From an uncultured Methylophilaceae bacterium (GTDB lineage: Bacteria > Pseudomonadota > Gammaproteobacteria > Burkholderiales > Methylophilaceae), in assembly GCA_903870995.1 (NCBI GenBank), contig CAIQFD010000062.1, forward strand, positions 1 through 63,508: a stretch of 63,508 nucleotides of DNA. Reading direction: 5' to 3'. The notes beneath the pieces are model-generated. The model worked only from the letters and a program-made list of their open reading frames with translations. It did no database searches and had not been told where the DNA came from. How positions within the stretch are numbered: position 1 is the stretch's first letter; each line of letters starts with the position of its first letter. Position numbers and translations under genes: made by a program. This document shows positions 22,401-23,876 of this stretch, one piece after another.

Positions 22401-22899
22401 TTAGCACCAACACCGTACGATTTGGGTCGATGCGCGCAATATCATTGAGCAAAGTTTGTAAATCATTAAGCTGACCATCCACCACCACCAACTCGTGACG
22501 GTTTGCCGCAGCTGGCTGGGCCAAGGTGGTCAGACTAGTATCAACCGCATTCGCCAAAAAGGCGTCAGCGGGTGTAGCGTCAATGGTGTTTTGTGTAACA
22601 GGCGTTGCTTCTGTTTGTGTAGCGTTAGAAGTATCAGTTAAATCTGTAGCCGCAATGCTGGCAAGCGCATCGGCGAATTCTGGCGTTGCATTTTCTGCGC
22701 TTACTTGAACTGCACTGGCTTGAGCTGCGCTGGTATCGACTGCTGCCTTTTGCGCAAAAAGTTCAGCTTGCGTATGAATATCCACCACGGTAGCAACAGC
22801 GGCACCATCAAATAACATTCGCGGCTCAAGTGCGATAAGACGCGGCTTGGCTTTGCGTTTATATTGGCGTTTTGGTTTTTTGGTGGTGGTATCACTCAT
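1..22899 (-). CDS. Giant DUF4347/Calx-beta/RCC1 repeat surface protein, 3' end outside window
   Basis: The frame starts at an ATG whose complement lies at 22897-22899. Codon phase agrees at four checkpoints (about 18777, 12639, 9129 and base 1), which gives at least 7633 codons with the C-terminus missing. Residues 7-20 are Lys/Arg-rich and are followed by LEPRMLFDGAA (residues 24-34). There is no Sec signal peptide. Residues about 135-295 form a DUF4347-like domain. About 40 Calx-beta-like repeats follow (core NEGSPYAVFTV ... LLVRTAITND ... ETFKL ... GTIKDDGTG), broken by three RCC1-like propeller cassettes at about residues 1484-1940, 3537-3974 and 4714-5157. The composition is rich in Thr, Ser, Gly, Ala and Asp. 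It lies directly downstream of HlyD and TolC genes, so a type I-like secreted adhesin or surface-layer protein is inferred. The C-terminal secretion signal cannot be checked here. The SD is weak (GAGAG about 9 nt upstream). Confidence 0.93.
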   Translation of the reverse strand, partial: MSDTTTKKPKRQYKRKAKPRLIALEPRMLFDGAAVATVVDIHTQAELFAQKAAVDTSAAQASAVQVSAENATPEFADALASIAATDLTDTSNATQTEATPVTQNTIDATPADAFLANAVDTSLTTLAQPAAANRHELVVVDGQLNDLQTLLNDIARIDPNRTVLVLNPATDEAAQLTAYLQQHAAEYDAIHVLSHGGDGWISLGNQTLKLSAPEQNAQLWETIKTSLTEQGDVLLYGCNVANDANGQAAIDALAGYTSADVTASTDTTGQSGDWTLEASSGTIETASIAAADWQGNLGTYDAAPLVMDVAANEGTGTNYAVFTVKGNPTALVTLVLTAGTATVTSDYAAALTYWNGTAWTAYSTTAAIQANGELLVRFSIAADTLNEGGETVTLKATYSGTTGGVTSGGTSTGTATIMDDGTGILFTSAIPVAGVAATTAQPGTSVVLTANAANLANDDRPLSVSTFTVSESGYAVFTVSGKEGQYVKLALSGTATATTDYNANMEYWDGGAWVAYTALSFVQIPADGDATSAEVANLLVRVAIVNDTAIDNNETIILTATNTGTVASTGGTATIKDDGSGTVFTTSSTVSGVTAATSSTLATADTVSTTASFVALPDIGVLANDDRALTVAAITVNEGSPYAVFTVVGVEGQYVKLALAAGTGAVAGTDYTDSMEYWDGSAWAAYTAGGFARIPADPDATAGEAANLLVRVAILNDTIIDNSETFTLTVTNTGGVSPTAAIATIKDDGTGSVFTTNGAVLGVTVATATTLNIAQTNTMTTTGVVSAANAATLANDDRALSIAAVTANEGYGTNYAVFTVTGVALQYMKLGLAAGTATAGTDYTDSMQYWNGTAWTAYTVGDFVQIPTGLTALLVRVAITADTIDDNSETLTLTATNTGTIATSGTATIKDDGTGTLYTSANPTSITPATSTPTAPAANTNYVASTATLPNDDRVLAVNNFSANEAGVYAVFTVTGAAGQYTKLALSGTATSGTDYTAAFEFLNTAAATPAWVAYSATTTGFVQLSSTGTLLVRVAITADGVTDPGETIILTATNTGTVATAGTATIVEDGSGLSANAALTVSTFTVNEGSPYAVFTVGGKEGQFVNLALAVVAGATLGTDFASTMEYWNGSAWVAYQAGGLAQIPSDGDGTSAEAANLLVRVAIINDSNLENPTVESFKLTATPLGGTAVSGTATIADDGTGDIFASGIAGATGVSAATASSLATALLDTTTPKNDDRVKVSNLTVNETGLFAAFNVTSPNTQTVFLSTVLGTGTGFAASTDIGATLEYWDDKTAAWLAYADASGVAMTAGQTLSVRIGIVNDATVEGAETFVLKASTATAGGGTALGQGTATIVEDGSGSSFATINSIVLNECSSYAVFTVDAAFGKQVTLKLLPTNFIASAATDNATIGASDNGTNDVSNALQYWNGGVWVNYTAGSVITAPTNATLLVRAAIYDQEAYEGPETFTLQVADASGNAIGYGLATIMDNGTGTLFTGDATVTDASALYAAATTAAEKQAALDAWRQTNYDKSRVIVSGSQGAFYKAESGGYYVTGLAASPTGGNLTTPLLINAANGYNYTGTIIDVAVSSSSGTANQYLMLTTTGLYAWGTVSSGLPTSYTTSASFQRITTPAEFVPADVKSMTSSANGTMFLMKDGTVRSVTNNNTTYPSGHPAGDFTKVVVDASGTLLTGISDLEFYQNSAFAYSASTGKFYTWGASTYLGNGTAAASRAQATEMSSPLPAGVSAVQIGISYSTYFVLGSDGKVYVCGTNAGGSAGQNVAGAVTTWTTMRDTTGAAGTSLSNVQFISAQNSVENSSNVKDGIELILKDSTVLAVGSAGWGNRFGLATTGNILKPTAPSGSLAGKQVYTVEVGGYFSAAMLYGTADVVSYSGNPSGAVGATTTAITTYAATTITGLADAPVTSLTLASPTPTQLCDDTGLAINNVTVNETSPVVVFVIDVATTQTIKMALVAGTATAGSDYTATMEYWTGSAWLAYAANTPLSVTAGTKLNVRVPLKTDAVVDPNETFFLNLTDTEGTVMKAGTATIAEGSGMMFTAGTTVPVTVSSLTVNEGSPYAVFTIAGAANQAITSLALGAGDVNPATGAGADYGASTGTGLEYWNGTAWTAYVSGSVSLDSTGKLLVRTAIINDSAIDNNETFTLTAVNSATGNAMGTATIVDDGTGTLFTSGNPTAGVPATLAAPTGVVLVADVASLRNDDRVLIVSSVTVNEASPYAILSVTGVAGQYVKLALTNGTATVGIDTGGLEYFDGTAWQTYVTDSYVPIPAGSTTLLVRVAITNDTSPDNGETFNLVATNTNGASATGVTTIKDDLTGGLFSALNTTGIAEAAGTNGLPASLDDDRVLSINNVMVNEGSPYAVFTISGAANQVISGLALAAGSTSPASGAGVDYGTSTSTGLEYWNGTAWTAYVSGNVSIDGTGTLLVRSPITNDSTADNGETFTLTATSSAASQTATGTATIKDDATGTLFTAGNPTGNVPATTTPSTGVVLAANAATLPNDDRALSVNSITVNEGSPYAVFTVTGVAGQYTSLSLASVTATIGTDTGSALEYYNGTAWVAYTAGSFVQIPTAGTTLLVRTTITNDTFGDPAETFKLLATNTGGVAATGLGTIMDDGTGSLFSALNTNGTPESAGTNGLALNRDFSISSVTVNEGSPYAVFSVVGGSSGSNTATMLYGATIVAGTASTADYTNALQYWNGSSWATPSFGSISIGATPTLFRVAIINDTIVDNGELFYLDVRSEWSVTIRGTATIKDDGTGTIFTSGNPTAGVPATTSVPTPVNGVVIAANASALPDDDRPFAVSSVTVNEASPYVIFTVTGVTGQYGKLALANGTASSADYGSNLEYLDGTTWRAYTAGDFVQIPAGSNGTGTTLLVRTTIVNDTVWDKGETFTLTATNTGNIGVSGTATINDDSAGSLFSASNTTGAPENPGTNGLPSTLDSDRIQPLAVNNLTVNEGSTHAVFNLTGTPDQVLSSLTLNPSTSADYSTSLECWSGTAWVAYVNGTTKLDANGSLLVRVAIVNDTTPDNNETFTLTVTDPTYTATGTATIKDDGTGTLFTSGNPTGLTPATATPPIPVSGVVLAANAGNLLNDDRALSVNSFSVNEGSPYAVFTVTAAAGQYVKLAMATGTAVAADFGSTSFQYYNGTAWVAYTAGSYLQLSGATLLVRTTITNDTVADDNETFTLTATNTGNVGVTGTATIRDNASGSLFSVNNITGTPDALGTQTDLPANLNNDQTLIVNNVSVNEGSPYAVFTVTGVANQIVANLALVATTNISGNATLSGTGADVGAVLEYYNGTAWTTYAGGNVTIGSSGKLLVRVAVVNDNDIENGETFNLVATSTGNLTGTGLGTILDNNQGNLYSGFNTTGTPDALGTQTDLPASLDNDYIVAVTINNVNVNECSPFAVFTLDGGYGEPVKLNLLASGNATLGTTDNGTNDVSTSMQYWNGVTWVDYVNGTVINIPSTADLLVRVALYDQSAYEGPETFTLQVTDANGRVRGTGLATIYDDGTGDIYTGNVTPTDASAAYANATTAAEKQAALDAWRQTDFEKSRYIISGFHGAFYKSGDGGYYVAGENASATGGNLTVPILVNAANGFNYTGTIIDVAIPSTRYDQFVMVTTDGLYAWGTPGVGLSSSYNPGYNFQKIVTPAEFVTADVKSMTASNTGVMFVMKDGTVRTVALSTANSGHPTTGDFTQVVDASGAAITGITDLEYFQNTAFAYSASTGKFYTWGATTYLGNGSAGASSAAAVEMANPLPTGVKAVQIGMSDATYFVLGSDGKVYVCGLNPAGAAGQGTTGAIATWTTMKNTDGTAPLTNVQFFSTQNNAVYPSYGTSAINMILKDGSVLAAGADSRSMLGVPGVTTSTLVANILLPTAPTGSIVGQVAFTVETGGHFSSVLLYGCTGVISAVGHNPGGAFADGTTTDRASYVQTQFLGNLAEACVLPVTLPAPTPSQLCDDRPVTVDNVTVNEGSPYAVFTVGGAAGQFVSLALAPTTNQTQNALLGLDTGTVLEYFDGTHWVVYVPGSLVQIPTSGTTMLVRVAITNDSFSDNGETFKIIAKNTDGTANAAGTGIGTILDNGTGTIFNADGTVDTTTAKNNDNGVVQSLSINNLTVNEGSPYAVFTLTGAPNQVLTDLALSQTTNASLNASGAGTDYGSATGIGLEYFNGTSWVAYTTGSNVNLDGNGILFVRTTITNDTTSDNAETFNLTATPSTGSAATGVATILDNASGTLFTAGNPSLITPPTATPVTSGVVTSANASTLLNDDRPLGVSSVTVNEGSPYAVFKVTGVTGQYTSLSLSDGTATVGADTGTALQYFDGTTWQTYTPGSFVQIPGGGLLVRTAITNDTNLENTAGETFNLVASNTGGGTATGVGTIKDDGTGSLFSATNTNGTPDAAGTAGLPTRLDDDRPLSVNNLTVNEGSPYAVFTVTGDAGQLVKLATVAGTAGASDFGSALQYFDGTTWLNYVPGSYVQIPSTGTTLLVRAPIFNDIVQDNGETFTLTATNVSGTTNVISTGNAGIATIKDNGTGSLFSSANTTGTPENPGTNGLPSTLDDELAVHINSVIVNECSPYVVFTLDGGYGSQVKLSLAPTTNSTGNATIGATDNGTNDLNDTLQYWTGSAWVNYTAADYANDLYVTIPASSDLLVRVALYEQEVYEGAESLTLTVKDAYGIVRGTGLATIMDDGTGTIFTGDATITDSSAAFANATTAADKQAALSAWRQASFDKAHYIISGFHGAFYKAEGGGYYVSGESAAPNGDSLLTPILVTPANGFNYTGTIIDVGVPSSTRDQFLLLTTDGLYAWGRNGIGLAAGYTSSIAFQKIATPSDFIAADVKAMSASATGVMFLMNDGSVRTATIPPFVSGHPSTGDFTQVVDATGATLTGITDLEYAFKTAFAYSASTGKFYTWGTDTYLGDGSALASRATAVEMADPFSSAPGVKAVQIGVTDNTYFVLGSNGKVYVSGTNAYGTAGQNSTTAVLSWTTMLGTAGVGTELSNVQFISAQNSSTGYGGAINMILKNGSIVATGSNSLSMLGTPIASTDINVQIYDKLLIPTAPSGSVAGQVAYTVETGGHFSSVLLYGCAGLINGTGHNPGGAFGDGTTASRSAYVETLFLGALDTACIEPAVVAHPTLTQLCDDRPVTVNNLIVNEGSPYSVFTVSGAAGQYVSLSLEATTNASLNATLGTDTGLPTSLEYFDGTAWQPYTAGSFVQIPTTGATMLVRVAITNDSTLDNNETFKLVAANTDGTTNVISSGNAGIATIKDDGTGSLFSVTNTTGTPDSPGNGLVLDNDQGLSINNLTVNEGSPYAVFTVSGLPNQVISNLALADTTNASLNATGANGTDYGTALEYWDGSAWQPYTSGSPVSLDSTGKLLVRTAIANDSTPDNNETFKLVATDASNLVATGIATIKDDGTGTQFTAGNPTGTTPDTATAPALVNGVIPSADASKAPNDDRPLTVTAVAPVVNEASPYAAFEVSGAPNQLASLSLPTNTSSPLTSIEFWNGTAWVTYHAGDLIPLDSNGKALVRVLLAPEQDATSDNSEPFSLTATNTGGIAATPATVTIKDDGTGTVFVADNPATTSTDESTPTNGILPTVTVPTTPVVSSATDIAKLPNDDRPVTVDSPTVNEGSPFVVFNVGGVEGQYVKLDLAATTNPSLNATLGTDTGTTLEYWNGTAWVTYIPGSFVQIPSDGDSTTGEPANLLVRVAIKGDTSADNSETFALVATNTGGTPNVAGTGIATIKDDGTGTVYVADDPATTTVDESAPTNGTAPTVTAPTASVVNSPVDIANLPNDDRPLTVNNLTVNEGSPYAVFTVTGQAGQYVTLETANGTASSSDYGSTLEYFDGTTWQTYTPGAFVKIPTSGNGELLVRATITNDTPLDGGETFTLTAKNTGGIANLISTGNAGIATILDDGSGDIYSGTAGTPDTGVSPSSLNDDRPVTVNSVTVNEASPYLVFTVDAEVGQFVKLSLAADTATAGVDYVNALEYFNGTSWVSYTPNSFVEVPAGNNGNLLVRVAINNDAPYEMSETLKLAASNTGGTGSTGVGTIVDDGTGSLFSSTNRTGSPDAVGTVDTKGTTTTSDDVTLALNNDNPFSPAFVNDLLVNEGSPYVVFTVTGVPTAGVKLTLGAGTTPAATAGADYTNSLEYSTDGGTTWTTYNVANPPALSAVDGSMLVRVPILQDATLDGGERFKLSVQYATSTPVVVNGVTLTPDTSNTFAGYAKIVDDGTGNIWNADGTLATPATSPVVLSADVATLADDDRPITVDNVVVNEASPYAMFTVTAVEGQYVKLALGSTGSTPGTDATLTGTTKDIGTALEYWNGTAWVAYIPGSYVQVPSDGDTTLGETANLLVRVAIINDTTADNGETYNLIASNVSGSAATGLGTILDNGQGTIFATDSTNSGVAPATPGSPATPQTVTPPSPVNGVVSSPADIAKLPSDDRPLAVSSVTVNESSPYAVFTVTGTTGQLTSLSLAPIQGSASLGTDTGTALQYYNGSAWVDYIPGSFVEIPAGGLLVRTTINNDPTGDNNETYHLVATNTGGGAATGLGTILDNGTGDVFLATNTTGTPDSVSTPLDDDRPLTVGDLTVNEGSPYAVFTVGGVEGQFVKLALGNTASTTDADATLGADTGTALEYWNGSAWVPYAPGSFVQIPSDGDGTPGEAANLLVRVAITNDTPVDNGETFTLIATNTGSTTPAVGIATIKDDGTGTVFVADNPATTGVDESAPTNGTVPTVTAPTTTVVSSANAASLPNDDRPLSVNSLTVNEGSPYVVFTVSGETGQYTTLALTSGTALVGTDTGSALQYFDGTAWQNYTPGDFVKIPAGGLLVRTTITNDTGADNGETFNLVATNVSGTAATGVGTIKDDGTGVLFSSTNSTGTPDAPGTNAAPATLNDDRPTLSISNVRVNEASDPFAVTRVTLSQAPTGTVVFTPTLRSGTATVGADNRATPSGAVIEYFDGANWVSAANGVTMAAGQTAVDLRTSIKVDTINEVPEVYYVDTGALSGTTALVSTLSVAGTVTIVDAPVMSISSVVVNEGSPYAVVEVTMSTPVAGAPVVFTPVLTNGTGTVGTDTGSAIEYFDGTNWVGAANGVTMPVGATSVLLRTTIKPDITYENSEVVNISTGTVTSGAVQNSAGVTGTITILDDGSGTVFVADDPATTGVDESAPVNGVVPTVTAPTTAVVTAADAASLPNDDRPLSVNNLTVSEGSPYAVFTVTGATGQYVQLSTANGTATSADYGSAIQYYDPEANNGAGAWVDYTAGDFVQIPEGASGTGTTLLVRKAITNDTTSDNGETFTLTATNTGTVGATGTATILDNGTGSVFASTNITGTPDTVSTPLDDDRPLAVNSLTVNEGSPYAIFTVTGATGELTKLSLTSGTGTVGTDTGSALQYYDATANNGAGAWVPYTPNSFVAIPSGGLLVRVAVTNDPTGDNNETVNLVATNVGGASVTGVGTIKDDGTGSLFSATNTTGTPDAPGTNGAPATLDDDRAMSVNSLTVSEGSPYALFTVSGPVGQLTSLSLTSGTGTVGTDTSAALQYYDPNEPNSSGGLGVWVDYTPGELVAIPSGGLLVRTAITNDPTGDNNETVNLVATNAGGTAVTGVGTIKDD
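7430..9130 (-). repeat. Cassette 3: NECSP Calx unit plus RCC1-like beta-propeller
   Basis: This is the third copy. It has NECSPYVVF (Cys4591), the linker AADKQAALSAWRQASFDK, and SGFHGAFYKAEGGGYYVSG. The blades include FLLLTTDGLYAWGRNGIG, FAYSASTGKFYTWG and TYFVLGSNGKVYVSGTN. Then come GHFSSVLLYGCAG and GHNPGGAFGDGTTASR, and the cassette closes with TQLCDDRPVTVN. RCC1-type blades normally fold as a seven-bladed propeller. The exact blade count was not determined. Confidence 0.82.
9130..10970 (-). repeat. Calx-beta-like repeat block 3 (about 4 units)
   Basis: Four Calx-beta-like units lie between cassettes 2 and 3, with repeat starts near 10917, 10473, 9991 and 9564. Units are about 145-160 residues and keep the NEGSPYAVF, LLVRTAITND and DDGTG signatures. 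This is the shortest of the four Calx blocks. Confidence 0.85.
10970..12640 (-). repeat. Cassette 2: NECSP Calx unit plus RCC1-like beta-propeller
   Basis: This is the second copy of the composite cassette. It has NECSPFAVF (Cys3421), the linker AAEKQAALDAWRQTDFEK, and SGFHGAFYKSGDGGYYVAG. RCC1-like blades include FVMVTTDGLYAWG, FAYSASTGKFYTWG and TYFVLGSDGKVYVCGLN. Then come GHFSSVLLYGC and GHNPGGAFADGTTTDR, and the cassette closes with SQLCDDRPVTV. It is closer to cassette 3 than to cassette 1. Confidence 0.82.
12650..17080 (-). repeat. Calx-beta-like repeat block 2 (about 10 units)
   Basis: Repeat starts lie near 17036, 16666, 16192, 15768, 15286, 14872, 14405, 13962, 13513 and 13085. Two linker flavours tend to alternate. 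One is short, of SLFSALNTNGTPESAG type, ending in a DDR(x)NS motif. The other is longer, of TSGNPTAG type, preceding LANDDRVLS-like sequence. The alternation suggests the array partly grew by duplicating pairs of units. Confidence 0.85.
17080..18790 (-). repeat. Cassette 1: NECSS Calx unit plus RCC1-like beta-propeller
   Basis: The cassette opens with a Calx-like unit carrying NECSSYAVF (Cys1375). A conserved linker follows (AAEKQAALDAWRQTNYDK, near 18300-18385), then SGSQGAFYKAESGGYYVTG. The next stretch contains RCC1-like blades such as YLMLTTTGLYAWG, FAYSASTGKFYTWG and STYFVLGSDGKVYVCGTN. It closes with TPTQLCDD, where the Calx array resumes. Two further copies of the same cassette occur downstream. 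Confidence 0.8.
18790..22010 (-). repeat. Calx-beta-like repeat block 1 (about 7 units)
   Basis: Copies of the NEGSPYAVF-type repeat start (on the minus strand) fall near 21950, 21477, 20978, 20455, 19995, 19622 and 19150. Each unit runs through a DY or D/T-rich strand, a W-containing strand (AWVAYT-like), LLVR(V/T)AI.ND, an E-T pair and TI.DDG.G. These N-terminal units are the most diverged in the window. Some replace SPYAVF with GTNYAVF or SGYAVF. Ca2+ binding through the acidic loops is expected from the Calx-beta family but has not been shown. Confidence 0.85.
22020..22500 (-). other. DUF4347-like domain (caspase-fold-like His/Cys pair) of the giant protein
   Basis: Residues about 134-293 begin RHELVVVDGQLNDLQTL and end DWQGNLG, which is typical of the DUF4347 family found at the N-terminus of very large secreted proteins. 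His195 lies in HVLSHGGDGW and Cys238 in LLYGCNVA. Each follows a predicted hydrophobic beta strand, the arrangement seen in clan CD cysteine peptidases (caspase/gingipain type). Protease or self-processing activity is inference only. The domain comes before all the Calx-beta repeats. Confidence 0.8.
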
Positions 22900-22936
22900 T
22901 GCTACTCTCTATCCATACTTAACTATCTAAAAAACC

Positions 22937-22965
22937 CAAACCCTTGCATGGGAATACAAGGGGTC
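22937..22965 (-). terminator. Possible attenuator hairpin between adaptor and giant gene
   Basis: On the minus strand CCCTTG (22962-22957) can pair with CAAGGG (22946-22941) across a 10-nt loop. TTTGGGTTTTTT follows. The stem is only 6 bp, so it is likely a leaky terminator or attenuator setting the ratio of exporter to giant-protein mRNA, if it functions at all. Confidence 0.35.
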
Positions 22966-23000
22966 TGTAGGTTTAGTGTGTCAAACAACAGCAGAAACTG

Positions 23001-23837
23001 TTATTTGTCGCCTTCTGGTGGGCTAATCATCAATACGCCACTCATGCCTGGGCTGAGTTCTTTGAATTTGCCGTCAATCACAGCAACCACCTTGATGGTC
23101 TGACTCACCGCGTCAATTTTGCTGTTAATACGTGTGATTTTGGCTGGGTAAGATTTTTCTGTTTCATCCACTTGCACTTGGAATTGGTAGCCTTTAACCA
23201 ACCAAGGTGACCATTTAGATGGCGCAATAAATTCAACTTCTAGCGAGCTGTTATCTAGAATTTCCATCAGCGGTTGACCAGCTTGCACATATTGTTGTGG
23301 GCGAACTTTTTGCTCAAACACAAGGCCACTGTATGGCGCGGCGATGGTGCAGCGACTAATCAGTGAAAGCACTTCTTGATGTTCAGCTTTTGCTTTAAGG
23401 AACTCTGAATATGAGTTTTCAGTTTCAATGCGACCCACTGAGTTCAGCTCAAGTAAGCGTTTGTTGGTTTGGTAGTTACGCTCTGCCATGCCAAGCACCG
23501 CTTTCGTTTTTTGTAGCTGGGCTTGTTGTGTTGAGCAATCAAAGGTCACTAAAGATTGGCCTTTAGTAAAAGCCTGACCTTCTTTATATGGCAAACGTTG
23601 GATACGCGCGCTCATTTCGGCAGTAATCGTGGTGTAAGTCACTGCCGAAAGCTGCGCGCGGATGTCTTGCTTGGCTTCCACTTGCGGCTCAGGCGCTGGC
23701 GCAACAACTGGGGCTGGCGCAACAACCGGCGCTGGTGCTTCAACCTTATTTAGGTTGTGCCAAGGACGCCATTCAAAAACAAGTAAGCCTGCAACAGCAA
23801 GTGCAATAACGAGTGTGGTTTTGTTGATGTTTTTCAT
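23001..23837 (-). CDS. HlyD/MFP-type periplasmic adaptor protein
   Basis: The protein has 278 residues. A single N-terminal membrane anchor (about 8-22, TLVIALAVAGLLVFEW) is followed by a Pro/Ala spacer with repeated APAPVV. A biotinyl-lipoyl-like half motif (IQRLPYKEGQAFTKGQSLV) comes next, then a short coiled-coil hairpin, the second lipoyl half (CTIAAPYSGLVFEQKVRPQQYVQ, shown in part) and a beta-barrel domain ending PGMSGVLMI. It is shorter than classical HlyD (about 480 residues) and closer to minimal RND-type adaptors. It lies 39 bp after the TolC-like gene and 101 bp before the giant gene, so it probably bridges an inner-membrane exporter to that outer-membrane channel. No inner-membrane partner is adjacent. 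Confidence 0.88.
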   Translation of the reverse strand: MKNINKTTLVIALAVAGLLVFEWRPWHNLNKVEAPAPVVAPAPVVAPAPEPQVEAKQDIRAQLSAVTYTTITAEMSARIQRLPYKEGQAFTKGQSLVTFDCSTQQAQLQKTKAVLGMAERNYQTNKRLLELNSVGRIETENSYSEFLKAKAEHQEVLSLISRCTIAAPYSGLVFEQKVRPQQYVQAGQPLMEILDNSSLEVEFIAPSKWSPWLVKGYQFQVQVDETEKSYPAKITRINSKIDAVSQTIKVVAVIDGKFKELSPGMSGVLMISPPEGDK

Positions 23838-23876
23838 AAAAGAATCCTTAGGTTTTCTTTAATTAATATTTTTCAA

